A stretch of DNA of 64,000 bases from Listeria ivanovii subsp. ivanovii (lineage in GTDB: Bacteria; Bacillota; Bacilli; Lactobacillales; Listeriaceae): positions 666,001-730,000 of the forward strand of contig NZ_LT906478.1 in assembly GCF_900187025.1 (NCBI RefSeq), read 5' to 3'. The position numbers were made by a program, and so were the translations under genes. The notes under the pieces were generated by a model that saw only the letters and a list, made by a program, of their open reading frames with translations, was not told where the DNA came from and searched no databases. Positions 45,428 to 55,001 of this stretch are shown piece by piece (position 1 is the first letter of the stretch; every line of letters starts with the position of its first letter).

Positions 45428-46359
45428 TGACCAAAGAAGTGACGAGACTTATCAGTGCATCCAAACAAGATTTCGAACAAATGAATGGAAGAGATTTAAA
45501 ACGGTCTATTTTCAAATCGGAAGGTAGAGTAGTTATGGGGCAGCATTTATTATTCACAAGTGAAGGGCTAGTTAGAAATGTGACGAATACAGAACTTATG
45601 GCTGCTTTTGGTGCAGATATGATTATGTTAAATACATTCAACTTAAATGATGTAACAAATAATCCGGGATTACAAGGACTGATATTAAAAGCATTAAAGA
45701 CTCGTGTCAATATTCCAATCGGTATCTATTTAGGATGTCCAGGGAAAAATAAAGTAGTGGAGAAAAAGCTTTATGATGTAGAAGGTATGTTAGCGACAGA
45801 TGAACATATTTTAAAAGCAAAAGAACTAGGTGCAGATTTCATTGTGCTAGGCGGGAATCCAGGCTCAGGGACATCCATTAATGATATTATCGCAACGACC
45901 AAAAAAGCGCGTCAACTTCTAGGCGATGATATATTGCTGTTTTCAGGGAAATGGGAAGACGGAATAGATGAAAAAGTTTTAGGTGATCCACTAGCAAAAA
46001 GAGATGCCAAAGAAATTATTCGAGAACTAATTGATGCAGGAACTGATGTAATTGACCTTCCAGCTCCAGGATCGAGACATGGTATCAGTACGTCAATGAT
46101 TCAAGAACTAGTTCAGTATACCCATCAATACAAACCGGGAACTTTAGCAATGACCTTTTTAAATAGTTCGGTTGAAGGTGCTGATCCAGAGACTATTCGT
46201 CTAATCGCTTTGAAAATGAAAGAAACTGGTGCTGATATTCATGCTATTGGGGACGGCGGGTTTTCAGGTTGTACAACACCAGAAAATATATTGCAGTTAT
46301 CAATCTCGCTAAAAGGAAAACCATACACGTATTTTAGAATGGCTAGTACCAATCGATAA
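45427..46359 (+). CDS. Uncharacterised TIM-barrel-like protein of the sugar operon
   Basis: 310 residues. Alternating strands and helices as in a phosphoenolpyruvate-mutase-like barrel: RVVMGQHLLFTSEGLVRNVTNTELMAAFGADMIMLNTFNLND, IPIGIYLGCPGKNKVVEKK, ADFIVLGGNPGSGTSIND, GTDVIDLPAPGSRHGIST, IHAIGDGGFSGCTTPENI. The repeated Gly and Asp/Asn loops at strand ends look catalytic. I do not know its reaction. It always travels here with epimerase, isomerase and PTS genes, so a step on the incoming sugar phosphate or a regulator role is plausible. Confidence 0.75.
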   Translation: MTKEVTRLISASKQDFEQMNGRDLKRSIFKSEGRVVMGQHLLFTSEGLVRNVTNTELMAAFGADMIMLNTFNLNDVTNNPGLQGLILKALKTRVNIPIGIYLGCPGKNKVVEKKLYDVEGMLATDEHILKAKELGADFIVLGGNPGSGTSINDIIATTKKARQLLGDDILLFSGKWEDGIDEKVLGDPLAKRDAKEIIRELIDAGTDVIDLPAPGSRHGISTSMIQELVQYTHQYKPGTLAMTFLNSSVEGADPETIRLIALKMKETGADIHAIGDGGFSGCTTPENILQLSISLKGKPYTYFRMASTNR

Positions 46360-46389
46360 TATTCGAATAAATTTAAAGGAGCGCTTATT

Positions 46390-48192
46390 ATGAGTTATCA
46401 AGATTTAGCTAAACAAATTATTCAAAACATTGGCGGAGAAGATAATGTTATTTCTCTAGTTCACTGCGCAACTCGTCTCCGTTTTAAGCTGAAAGATACT
46501 TCTATTGCAAATACAGCTGCCATTGAAAAATTAGATGGGGTAGTTAGTGTTGTTCAAAGTGGTGGACAATATCAAGTTGTAATCGGGAATACTGTGTCAG
46601 ATGTTTTCAAAGCGATTAGTGAAATTAGTTCCATTAATCAAAATGAGCCTGAGCCCGCAGATAAGAAAAAAGAAAAATTTTTAGATCGAGCCATTGATTT
46701 AGTTTCTTCTATATTTACGCCAATTTTACCTGCATTGATTGGTGGTGGGATGATAAAAGGGCTGTTGATGATTGCTGTGAATTTGGGGTTGAATCCAGAA
46801 AGCGGATCCTATATGATTCTAAATGCAGCTGCAGACTCTGTATTTTATTTCCTACCAATTTTGTTAGCGTATACATCTGCTAAAAAGTTTGGTGCGAATT
46901 TATACTTAGCAGCTGTAGTAGGTGGCGCTTTGTTATATCCTAGCCTTATTCAAGCCTTCTCGGATGGAACAAGCGTGGACTTTTTTGGAATTCCAGTAAT
47001 TCTAGCTCGTTATACAAGTTCGGTATTACCAATTATTTTTGCAGTATATTTCCTTTCCAAAGTAGAAAAATTGTGTAATAAATACATTCATCCAGTTGTC
47101 AAAAATGTTTTGACTCCACTGCTTTGTTTAATTATTGTCGTTCCTTCAACATATTTATTAATCGGACCTGTTGCTACCTATCTTAGTAATGCAATTGGCT
47201 CGGGATATGAGTTTATGTATTCGCTCAGTCCGATAGTTTGCGGTGTGATTTTAGGGGCGGTATGGCAAGTACTTGTTGTTTTCGGTTTGCACTGGGGTAT
47301 TGTTCCAATCGGATATAATAATTTAGCACTTTATGGAAGAAATACTATTAACGGTATGGTTGGACCATCTAACTTTGCTCAAGCCGGGTCAGCTTTTGGT
47401 GTATTTTTAAGAGCGAAAGATGTAAAAATAAGACAACTTGCTTTATCGGCTTCTGTAACGGCTATTTTCAGTATTACAGAACCAGCAATTTATGGAATTA
47501 ACTTGAAATACAAGAAACCATTTTATTTCGCTCTAGTAGCAGGAGGAATAGCTGGTGGGATTACTGGTGCGGCAGGTAGTGCAGCACTTGCGGCGGGACC
47601 AGTTGGTATTCTAAGTATTCCAGTCTTTATGGGACAAGGCTTTGGTGCTTTCATTCTTGCCATCATTGTAGCCTTTTTCTCTGCAGCAATTATGACTTTC
47701 TTTTTCGGGTACAATCCTAAAAATGAAGAAACAAATGAAAAGGAAGAAATTTTAGCAAGCCCATTAAATGGTGAGGTAGTAGAACTTAAAAATGTTCCTG
47801 ATAAAGTCTTCTCTACAGGAGAACTAGGACATGGTTTAGCAATAATACCATCAGACGGTAAACTAGTAGCGCCAGTTGATGGAGAAATAATGGTTGCTTT
47901 TCCAACCGGACATGCCATTGGAATGTGCACAAATAATGGGACAGAAATTTTAATGCATATTGGACTAGAAACAGTTGAGTTAAATGGAAAATACTTTGAT
48001 GTTAAAGTAAAAGTAGGGCAAAAAGTTTCAAAAGGAGATGTACTAGTTCTCTTTGATAGGGAGAAAATATTAGAGGAGAACTATAATTTAATTACACCGA
48101 TTCTGATAACTAATCCAAAACAAGAAGTGAGTTTAGCTACCGAAGCAATTGCACATACAGGAGATAAGCTAATAACCTTACCAGTAAACTGA
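46390..48192 (+). CDS. PTS system beta-glucoside-type EIIBCA (D-allose-like candidate)
   Basis: 600 residues, order B-C-A. EIIB phosphorylation Cys26 in LVHCATRLRFKLKD; EIIC with about ten helices (FLDRAIDLVSSIFTPILPALIGGGMIKG ... LGAVWQVLVVFGLHWGIVPI ... ITEPAIYGINLKYKKPF); EIIA with GHGLAIIPSDGKLVAPVDGEIMVAFPTGHAIGM and active His in ILMHIGLETVEL. AAGGAG precedes ATG 46390. With the epimerase and isomerase genes this suggests uptake of allose or a related aldohexose, not a beta-glucoside; there is no phospho-beta-glucosidase gene following it here. Confidence 0.9.
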   Translation: MSYQDLAKQIIQNIGGEDNVISLVHCATRLRFKLKDTSIANTAAIEKLDGVVSVVQSGGQYQVVIGNTVSDVFKAISEISSINQNEPEPADKKKEKFLDRAIDLVSSIFTPILPALIGGGMIKGLLMIAVNLGLNPESGSYMILNAAADSVFYFLPILLAYTSAKKFGANLYLAAVVGGALLYPSLIQAFSDGTSVDFFGIPVILARYTSSVLPIIFAVYFLSKVEKLCNKYIHPVVKNVLTPLLCLIIVVPSTYLLIGPVATYLSNAIGSGYEFMYSLSPIVCGVILGAVWQVLVVFGLHWGIVPIGYNNLALYGRNTINGMVGPSNFAQAGSAFGVFLRAKDVKIRQLALSASVTAIFSITEPAIYGINLKYKKPFYFALVAGGIAGGITGAAGSAALAAGPVGILSIPVFMGQGFGAFILAIIVAFFSAAIMTFFFGYNPKNEETNEKEEILASPLNGEVVELKNVPDKVFSTGELGHGLAIIPSDGKLVAPVDGEIMVAFPTGHAIGMCTNNGTEILMHIGLETVELNGKYFDVKVKVGQKVSKGDVLVLFDREKILEENYNLITPILITNPKQEVSLATEAIAHTGDKLITLPVN

Positions 48193-48252
48193 TCGAAACA
48201 AATGGAAATGGTAGGAATTAAGAATAAAAATTAGTAGAATATTTATTATGAT

Positions 48253-48295
48253 TACGCTTGCGAAATTAGACTTATAATCTAATTTTTCAAGCGTA
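48253..48295. other. Long imperfect hairpin without a T-tract after the PTS gene
   Basis: TACGCTTG (48253-48260) pairs with CAAGCGTA (48288-48295) and AAATTAGA (48263-48270) with TCTAATTT (48278-48285), separated by a 2x2 internal mismatch. No run of T follows, so it is not a classical terminator. It may mark mRNA 3' processing or be an operator. Confidence 0.5.
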
Positions 48296-48455
48296 TTCGT
48301 TGTTTGGAGTGCAGTTAATTCAATCAACTTATCCACAGAAGTCATAAAGTGTTCACAAGTATGAAAGGAATTTCTGGGAAAAGGTAACTTTCTGATGTTA
48401 GTCGTAGTATCATATACTGTATACTAAGAACTTTTCAGGAGGTCACCTTTTAATA

Positions 48456-50306
48456 ATGAAAAAACTATTCCATTTAACTTTAATTGTAGCTATTTGCCTT
48501 AGCTTTTATCCGCAAACTACAATGGCACTTGATGACAATAGTGCAGCAGTAACTCAAGAAAACTCAGAAATAGTAATGATAGCAGATTTAGGTGAACAGG
48601 CATGGCTTATTAATGAAGTGAATAGACAACTTTCCCCTAAAAAAGTAGGAGTGAACTTAACTTTTGAAGATCTTGCTAAAATTACATCTATTTATCTTGC
48701 TGATAGAAATCTCACTGGTGAAGTACCGCCAGAAATTAATAATTTAGTTTCCTTAGAGAGTTTGGTTTTGTATAGCAATAATTTGACGGGAACGATTCCA
48801 GCTGAACTAGGAGAATTAGAAAAACTTAAAGCACTTAGATTAGATTACAATCAATTATCAGGAACGATTCCGAACGGATTAGGAAATATTGATTCAATCA
48901 TGCTACAATCTAATCGTCTTGTGGGGCAATTGCCGCTTAGCTTATATGAAAATAGAACAGGGAAGAATGAAGTCAACGTTTCTGGAAACCAGATAACGAT
49001 TAACAGTACAGATAGTGTTCCAAGTGTCTATTCAGCGTACACCTTTACTTATCCTATTCCATACTCTCCTTGTAGTGGACAAATAGAAGCAGGTAATACT
49101 TTTATTCCTGGTTTGGATAATAGTACAATTTTTACACCATTTCTTAAAGGTAGTCCAACGTATATTGATTTAAAAGCAAAGTATATGTTTGATGCAGAAC
49201 TTTTTGCTGGTCATCACATAACGATTACAGACGAAAATACTGAGAAAGTAATTTATGATGGAGAGCTTACAGCGGATGTGAGTATTCCGCTTTCAGGCTG
49301 GAAACCTGGCTCATATATGCTTAACTTTGTACTCGATAAAGCATTTAATAACCCGCAAAATAAAACAGTCATAGCTATTGATATTTTATCCCCTCAAGCT
49401 GAAAATGTGACTATTCAATATATTGATGAAAATGGAGCAACTATTCATGATCCACAACAAATTAGTGGGACAGTAGATGATTACTATAATGCAAGAACAC
49501 CGGAATATCAGTTGACCATTCCTAATTATGTATTAGATCAATCTAAGTTCCCTAGTAATTCAATCGGACTTTTATCTGCCGAACCTCAAACCGTAACTTA
49601 CGTATATAACAAGATAGATGGAGCGCCTGTAACCGTAGAATATTTAGACGAAAATGGAGCGGAGATTGCCAAATCAGATGTATTAACAGGGAAAATAGAT
49701 GCTTCATATGAAACAATACCAAAAGAAATTTCTAATTGGGTTGTAGATGAAAACAAACTTCCAATCAATGCAACAGGGAATTTTACAGAAGATAGTCAAA
49801 CCGTCATTTATACGTATAAAACCAATCAAACGAAAATAACAGCACACGATTCTACCATATATGTAGGCGCAGATTGGAAGGCAAAAGACAATTTTGACTC
49901 AGCCTTTGATAAAAACGGCAATGAAGTACCATTTGACGAGGTTATCGTAGTAGGTACAGTAGATACATCTAAACCGGGTATCTATTCTGTGAAATATATT
50001 TACGCCGGAGCAGAAATGGAAATTAAAGTAACTGTGAAAGCAAAAGAGATTCCGGTTAATCCAACAAATCCAATTGCCCTGACGAATTCAGTTAATCCAA
50101 CTTCCCTTTCTCAGCCGTTCAATCCAAATCAACCATTTGAATTTATAAAAGTAACATCTGTTCATAGCGAGCAGTCAACAGCTTCAGTACAATCGAAGCT
50201 TCCGAAAACAGGCGATAATATGTTAGACAGAGTTCTTTATTGTATAGCCGGTTTATCAGCTATTTTTGCGGCAATTAGTATATTTAGAAAAAAGGTTCAT
50301 TCATAA
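48456..50306 (+). CDS. LPXTG surface protein with plant-type leucine-rich repeats and MucBP domains
   Basis: 616 residues. Signal peptide (KKLFHLTLIVAICLSFYPQTTMA); leucine-rich repeats of the plant/PS type (ESLVLYSNNLTGTIPAELGELEKLKALRLDYNQLSGTIPNGLG, about 98-140) with the LxGxIP signature; a beta-rich region; two MucBP modules (VTIQYIDENGATIHDP..., VTVEYLDENGAEIAKSD...); an Ig-like Big_3 module (TAHDSTIYVGADWKAKDNFDSAFDKNG); the LPKTGDN sorting signal, hydrophobic span and RKK tail. Wall-anchored by sortase A and probably an adhesin. AGGAGGTCACC before ATG 48456. Internalin-like but without the usual internalin cap. Confidence 0.9.
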   Translation: MKKLFHLTLIVAICLSFYPQTTMALDDNSAAVTQENSEIVMIADLGEQAWLINEVNRQLSPKKVGVNLTFEDLAKITSIYLADRNLTGEVPPEINNLVSLESLVLYSNNLTGTIPAELGELEKLKALRLDYNQLSGTIPNGLGNIDSIMLQSNRLVGQLPLSLYENRTGKNEVNVSGNQITINSTDSVPSVYSAYTFTYPIPYSPCSGQIEAGNTFIPGLDNSTIFTPFLKGSPTYIDLKAKYMFDAELFAGHHITITDENTEKVIYDGELTADVSIPLSGWKPGSYMLNFVLDKAFNNPQNKTVIAIDILSPQAENVTIQYIDENGATIHDPQQISGTVDDYYNARTPEYQLTIPNYVLDQSKFPSNSIGLLSAEPQTVTYVYNKIDGAPVTVEYLDENGAEIAKSDVLTGKIDASYETIPKEISNWVVDENKLPINATGNFTEDSQTVIYTYKTNQTKITAHDSTIYVGADWKAKDNFDSAFDKNGNEVPFDEVIVVGTVDTSKPGIYSVKYIYAGAEMEIKVTVKAKEIPVNPTNPIALTNSVNPTSLSQPFNPNQPFEFIKVTSVHSEQSTASVQSKLPKTGDNMLDRVLYCIAGLSAIFAAISIFRKKVHS

Positions 50307-50959
50307 TCTAACAAGTCCTTATCTATCCGGTAAGGGCTTTTTTTATTTATCAAAAAACCTTCTGCTACTAATTCTGATAACAAATTAGAAATATTCGGTT
50401 GTGTTGTACGACAATATCTTGCTAAAACATTCTGGTTAATAAAACTAGGTAAAATAATTTGTCCAACTTCGGGCTGATCTGTTCCCATTTCTAAAGCTAA
50501 GTTACGAAAAGCCATATATATACGTTCTTTGGGCGTCTTGGCTATCATTCCAAGGAGTGCATAATGTCTTGCAAACACATCAGCGATATTAGTTAATAAA
50601 AAATCATTCATATCTGGCTTCACTGCAAGCATATTTAGTAAAAATTCAGCCTCTATTTTATAAAGCGCTAAAGTATCACTCATAACAGTGATGCTATGTT
50701 GTTTTTTTGGAAAAGTAGAAAAAGCATCAATACCTAAAATATTAGTAGGTAAAACAAAAATGGAAATATAGTTGCTTTTTCTTAATTTATCCTCTAATTC
50801 CACTGCAGCGTAACCTTCTACTACAAAGAAAATATGTCTTGCTTTTTCCTCTTCAAAAATAATCTTATCGTTCATTTTATAGGTTTTTTTAGATACATAT
50901 TTGTAGTAATCCGGAAACTCTTTCAAATAGTTTAAAACAGTACTCAGATTTGTGGACAT
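50297..50959 (-). CDS. Crp/Fnr-family transcriptional regulator
   Basis: 220 residues. Cyclic-nucleotide-binding-like beta roll (about 15-125: KMNDKIIFEEEKARHIFFVVEGYAAVELED), dimer helix, and C-terminal helix-turn-helix (INQNVLARYCRTTQPNISNLLSELVAEGFLINK). It lacks the Cys cluster of true Fnr. Similar in size to PrfA-type regulators, but I see no reason to call it that. Its 3' end overlaps the LPXTG gene's stop by ten bases, tail to tail. A TATAAT-like box lies on the minus strand at 50999-50994. Confidence 0.88.
   Translation of the reverse strand: MSTNLSTVLNYLKEFPDYYKYVSKKTYKMNDKIIFEEEKARHIFFVVEGYAAVELEDKLRKSNYISIFVLPTNILGIDAFSTFPKKQHSITVMSDTLALYKIEAEFLLNMLAVKPDMNDFLLTNIADVFARHYALLGMIAKTPKERIYMAFRNLALEMGTDQPEVGQIILPSFINQNVLARYCRTTQPNISNLLSELVAEGFLINKKSPYRIDKDLLDYE
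50313..50344 (+). terminator. Terminator for the LPXTG gene inside the convergent gene
   Basis: AAGTCCTTA (50313-50321) / TAAGGGCTT (50331-50339) with one G-U pair, then T7. It lies within the C-terminal codons of the convergent Crp-like gene. Confidence 0.75.
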
Positions 50960-51213
50960 TATTAAAACCTCGCTTTCTACTGATTTCCTTTATATTATAC
51001 GCTATTAAACGTAAAAAAGAGTTATGAACAGTTTGTGACGCTCCTAAAAACTGCATTAGAAGTACCTTTGAAGCTTGATATATTTTAAAAATAAAGAAAA
51101 AGGCACTTTTAAATATATTGTTTATATAAATGGGGTTATTTTCATTTGTTATATTACATTCATAGTCAGTGCGACTTAGGTGGTACAGTGGCACGGAAAA
51201 GAAAGGAGCCATT

Positions 51214-51579
51214 ATGAAATTTGATGATAACAAACCCATTTATAAACAAATAGTCCACTATATTCACGGAGGAATTATTACAAAAGTTTTTAAGCAAGGG
51301 GATAAATTACCATCTGTAAGAGAGTTAGCAGTTCAACTTGAAGTGAATCCAACAACTATTCAACGAGCATATGCAGAACTAGAAGAAGAGGGCATTATCT
51401 ACACTATTCGTGGAACTGGCAAATATTTAACCAAAGATAAGGAGAGAATTAAAGAATTGGAAACCGGCATAGCAAAACAACTAACAGAAAGCTTTATTCT
51501 TGAAATGATGAAATTAGGTATTAGTAAGGAAGAAATAATCGAGTGGGTTAAGAAATTTAAGGAGGTAGAAAAATGTTAG
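51214..51579 (+). CDS. GntR-family regulator, YtrA subfamily
   Basis: 121 residues from ATG 51214, after AAAGGAG; the longer in-frame start is unlikely. GntR winged helix (PIYKQIVHYIHGGIITKVFKQGDKLPSVRELAVQLEVNPTTIQRAYAELEEEGIIYTIRGTGKYL) plus a short C-terminal helix (about 45 residues), the YtrA layout. This type represses its own ABC transporter operon. The next gene starts seven bases before its stop, so translation is coupled. Confidence 0.92.
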   Translation: MKFDDNKPIYKQIVHYIHGGIITKVFKQGDKLPSVRELAVQLEVNPTTIQRAYAELEEEGIIYTIRGTGKYLTKDKERIKELETGIAKQLTESFILEMMKLGISKEEIIEWVKKFKEVEKC

Positions 51580-52229
51580 TAGGAATGAATCTTTATAAAG
51601 CATATGCTAACCATTCGATAATAGAGAATATCGACTTTGAAGCAAAACCTGGCGATATGATTGTTTTAACTGGCGAAAATGGCAGTGGCAAAACAACTTT
51701 ACTAGACATGATTGCATATCTAAAAAAAGCGGATGGTGGAACGATAGAATTGAATAGTGAACCATTTATTAGTAATAATATTCGCCAACAAGTCGCCTAT
51801 TTAAGTAATGAAAATTTTGCGATGAAAAATACGACAATTGCAGAATTTGTAAAACAACATACTTTGCTTTTTGATGATATTCAGATAGAGAAATGGGATA
51901 GATTATTAGCATCATGGGGTATCAATAAGCAACTTAAGCTTGGTGAATTATCTACCGGCATGTTAATGAAGGTGAAAATAGGTAGTGTATTAGCAAGGGA
52001 TGTCGAAGTTTATTTATATGATGAACCTTTTGCTAACATTGACATATTAGCGAGGTCAGAAGTGATGAAGGCAATTATTAGTGAAACAAAATCGGATGCA
52101 ATTACGATTATTTCTTCCCATCATTTAGAAGGAACGGAACAACTTTACAATAAATTATGGTTAATAAAAAATAAAACATTAAAAAAATTGATACCGAAAT
52201 ATATCGATCAGAAACTGGTCATTCATTAA
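51573..52229 (+). CDS. ABC transporter ATP-binding protein (YtrB-like)
   Basis: 218 residues. Walker A GENGSGKTTLLDMIAYLK, signature LGELSTGMLMKVKIGSVLARDVEVYLYDEPFANID with LSTGM in place of LSGGQ, and the H-loop SSHHLEG. Partner of the permease at 52258. Starts inside the GntR gene's end. Confidence 0.88.
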   Translation: MLVGMNLYKAYANHSIIENIDFEAKPGDMIVLTGENGSGKTTLLDMIAYLKKADGGTIELNSEPFISNNIRQQVAYLSNENFAMKNTTIAEFVKQHTLLFDDIQIEKWDRLLASWGINKQLKLGELSTGMLMKVKIGSVLARDVEVYLYDEPFANIDILARSEVMKAIISETKSDAITIISSHHLEGTEQLYNKLWLIKNKTLKKLIPKYIDQKLVIH

Positions 52230-52257
52230 TAGATTTCTATAAGGAGGAAATGAGCAA

Positions 52258-52962
52258 ATGAAAAAAATGATTACTTTTTATTTAAAACAAATTAGTCCCG
52301 TTCTTGTAATTGGACTTGCAATTATCTTGGGGCTTAATTTAGTGGGGTTAACAATGAATTTACTAGAAGGACCAGATTTGCTTTTTAGAGCGATTCGTGG
52401 AACTACAGTGATGAGCTTACTTTTAGTGCTAATCTCAACATGGAAAATCACAAAATTAGACACCTCAAAAGAAAATTTAACACTCGTGTCGCTTTCGAAA
52501 TATTCGGAAGTTACAAAGCTTTTTGGAAAACTATTTGCTGCCTATCTAGCGGCAATCGCTGTTATTTTGACTCAAAGTGCATTTATTTGGTATTACGGAT
52601 TTGAAACAGAACGTATCGCAGCGGGAGATGCTTTATCTTTTGTAGCAGGAACAGGAATGATGTTTTTATTTATCTCTATGTTTGTCTGTTATTTTGTGAT
52701 TCCATTAAGTTGGCTAAAAGACCATGTGAAGACAAGTTATGTTCAAAAAGCAGGAGTGATTTTTCTTCTTTTTGCCATTCTAATTGTTAATTTACTTGCA
52801 GAATATTATTTGCATATTTATAACAGTGGAGGAATCATTTCAATTTTACCAAATGGGAATTTTGAAATCTCGCTACTATCTATTATTTGGAATTTATCTC
52901 TATGTTCGATCATTGCAGGAAGTTATATCTATAGTAAATCTAAAAAAATCGACACAATTTGA
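52258..52962 (+). CDS. Six-helix membrane protein, partner of the ABC ATPase
   Basis: 234 residues, six hydrophobic helices (PVLVIGLAIILGLNLVGL, AYLAAIAVILTQSAFIWYYG, FVAGTGMMFLFISMFVCYFVIPL, KAGVIFLLFAILIVNLLAEYYL and two others), typical of a permease in YtrA-type operons. AAGGAGG before ATG 52258. The next gene begins 13 bases after its stop. Substrate unknown; wall-active antibiotics are the usual inducers of this operon type. Confidence 0.78.
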   Translation: MKKMITFYLKQISPVLVIGLAIILGLNLVGLTMNLLEGPDLLFRAIRGTTVMSLLLVLISTWKITKLDTSKENLTLVSLSKYSEVTKLFGKLFAAYLAAIAVILTQSAFIWYYGFETERIAAGDALSFVAGTGMMFLFISMFVCYFVIPLSWLKDHVKTSYVQKAGVIFLLFAILIVNLLAEYYLHIYNSGGIISILPNGNFEISLLSIIWNLSLCSIIAGSYIYSKSKKIDTI

Positions 52963-52975
52963 AAGTAGGGAAAGA

Positions 52976-54976
52976 ATGTTAGAAATTAAAGCATTACAAA
53001 AAGCTTATAAATTAGGAAAGAAAAATGAAGTTCCGGTTTTAAAAAATGTCAACGTAACTATTCAAGACGGTGAATTTGCAGCAATTATTGGGAAAAGCGG
53101 GAGTAGTAAATCTACGTTATTAAATATCATTAGTGGGCTTGATACAGATTATTCCGGAGAAGTTTTATATAACGGTGAAAATCTACAAGATATTGATTTA
53201 GATAAGTATCATTTTAATCATATTGGTTTTATTTTCCAAAGTTTTCATTTAGTCAGTCATATGTCTGTCATCGAAAATGTAAAAGTTCCCTTATATTTAA
53301 ATGCCGAGCTTTCAGAAAGTGAACGAAATATCCGAGCTTTAGAGCTGCTTCGTCAAGTTGGCTTGGAAGAGTTTGCTAATCAAAAACCAACACAACTTTC
53401 TGGTGGACAAAAGCAACGTGTAGCTATTGCTAGATCATTAGCTAACAATCCAGACATGATTATTGCAGATGAACCCACAGGAGCTCTTGACAGCGTAACT
53501 TCAGAAGAAATTATCAAGTTGTTAAAAGAACTAACTAAACAAGGAACAACAGTTATCGTCGTTACCCATGATTTAAATATTGCAGATAAAACGGATGCAG
53601 TACTGCGATTGGCAGATGGTGAGGTAGTTTCTTTTGAAAGGAAAAAAGCGGTCGAACAGCGTGTGAGTCAAAAAAAGGAAAAAAAGTTAAAACTTAATGG
53701 ATTGGCTATCGCAAAAATTTCTTTTCGAAGTTTTTTCAATAGAAAATTTCGGAATTTACTCGTTGCGCTTGGAACATCGATTGGAATTATTGCAATTTTA
53801 TTAGCTTTTGGACTTGGAAATGGAGTTAACCAAAGTTTGTCTCAGATTTTTGGAACCACTTTTTCACCAAACCAAATTACAACCTATTATATGGAAGATG
53901 GTGGTTCAAAGTCACCTGAACCAACGACGCCATTAACAGGAAGTGAAGTTAAAAAAATTAAGCAATTGTATCAAGATGAAGGTGTTTCAGAAGTTTATGA
54001 GCGCACGACGATTCAAGGGATAAAATTTGAATACGATGGGAAAGATTTAAAAGGTGCATCAAATGAAATGCAAGAGGCAAATTTTAAACCAGCTCGTTAT
54101 GAAGATTTAACGGTGGAAGATGAATATTTACTAAGTGGTGAAATGGTCAAGAGTGACGAAAACGGTGCTGTTATTCCTTCAAGTGTTGCAAGAGCAATTC
54201 TTGGCAAAAGTGATTCAGCTGAATTGACCAAAAAAGACGGAGATAAACTGATCGGTAAAAAGATTTATTTACTGTATGCAGGAAGAAACAGTGACACAGA
54301 GAATACAATTAAAATTGAAACAGTGATTACTGGAATAACTAACCCATCAAAAGAAGGCTTTGCAAGTGGATTTAATGTTTCTACTAAAACAATGAATGAT
54401 TTTATTGAGGCAACCGGCATTGAAAAACCGATTCTTTCAGTAGATGCATTTACAGAAACAACTAATCAAGCGGAGAAAGTAGTAGAAAAATATGAAAATG
54501 ATAAAAAGTGGGCTAACTATTCCATTACAAACGCTAATGCTTTCGTAGATACCTTTAGTCAATTCACTGATATTATCGTGTATTTGATTGCATTTATAGC
54601 AGGTCTTTCATTAGCAGTCGCTGGTGTGATGATTGCGATTGTCCTATATATTGGTGTTGTAGAGCGAACAAGAGAGATTGGGGTATTCCGAGCAATGGGT
54701 TACCGTAAGTGTCACATTCGTGGATTATTTATGATGGAAGCCAGTTATATTATTATTTTGGCTAATGTATTATCTGGTGCAGTTGCAATGACGATTGCCA
54801 AATTAGTTAGTCCAATTTTAGAAACAAAAATTGGTTTTGAAGAGATGATTCATATTTCGGTTTGGAATTTCGTAGTTACACTTGCCATAACGATCACGAT
54901 TGGTTTTATTTTCTCCATCTATCCAAGTAATAAAGCCGCAAAACTCGATGCAGCAGAAGCATTACGTTCAGAATAA
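52976..54976 (+). CDS. MacB-like fused ABC ATPase-permease with altered Walker A
   Basis: 666 residues from ATG 52976; a longer open frame upstream runs through the previous gene and is not real. ATPase part (1-230): Walker [10 protein letters not shown] (Ser in place of the last Gly), Q-loop, signature [15 protein letters not shown], Walker [14 protein letters not shown]-loop VTHD. Permease part: first helix ([23 protein letters not shown]), a long extracytoplasmic domain (about 300-545), three C-terminal helices, and the FtsX-like [27 protein letters not shown] stretch. Tripartite-type exporter of peptides or lipophilic drugs. Probably fed by the protein at 55002. Confidence 0.9.
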   Translation: MLEIKALQKAYKLGKKNEVPVLKNVNVTIQDGEFAAIIGKSGSSKSTLLNIISGLDTDYSGEVLYNGENLQDIDLDKYHFNHIGFIFQSFHLVSHMSVIENVKVPLYLNAELSESERNIRALELLRQVGLEEFANQKPTQLSGGQKQRVAIARSLANNPDMIIADEPTGALDSVTSEEIIKLLKELTKQGTTVIVVTHDLNIADKTDAVLRLADGEVVSFERKKAVEQRVSQKKEKKLKLNGLAIAKISFRSFFNRKFRNLLVALGTSIGIIAILLAFGLGNGVNQSLSQIFGTTFSPNQITTYYMEDGGSKSPEPTTPLTGSEVKKIKQLYQDEGVSEVYERTTIQGIKFEYDGKDLKGASNEMQEANFKPARYEDLTVEDEYLLSGEMVKSDENGAVIPSSVARAILGKSDSAELTKKDGDKLIGKKIYLLYAGRNSDTENTIKIETVITGITNPSKEGFASGFNVSTKTMNDFIEATGIEKPILSVDAFTETTNQAEKVVEKYENDKKWANYSITNANAFVDTFSQFTDIIVYLIAFIAGLSLAVAGVMIAIVLYIGVVERTREIGVFRAMGYRKCHIRGLFMMEASYIIILANVLSGAVAMTIAKLVSPILETKIGFEEMIHISVWNFVVTLAITITIGFIFSIYPSNKAAKLDAAEALRSE

Positions 54977-55001
54977 CAAAAAAGAAAAGAGGAATTTAAA
55001 C

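Noticed and set aside
48329-48337. Replication origin
   Set aside because: Only one DnaA box is present; no box cluster, AT-rich unwinding element or dnaA/dnaN genes nearby.
50297-50959. Calling this Crp-type gene prfA
   Set aside because: It lacks the virulence-cluster context, and residues seen are only general Crp/Fnr features.
52784-52975. Long N-terminal extension of the MacB-like protein
   Set aside because: It lies in another frame inside the permease gene at 52258-52962, and a ribosome site fits ATG 52976, which begins at the usual ATPase start.
54900-55001. Extended start for the anchored protein at 55002
   Set aside because: The extension overlaps the end of the ABC gene out of frame; ATG 55002 has a ribosome site and starts right before the signal-anchor helix.
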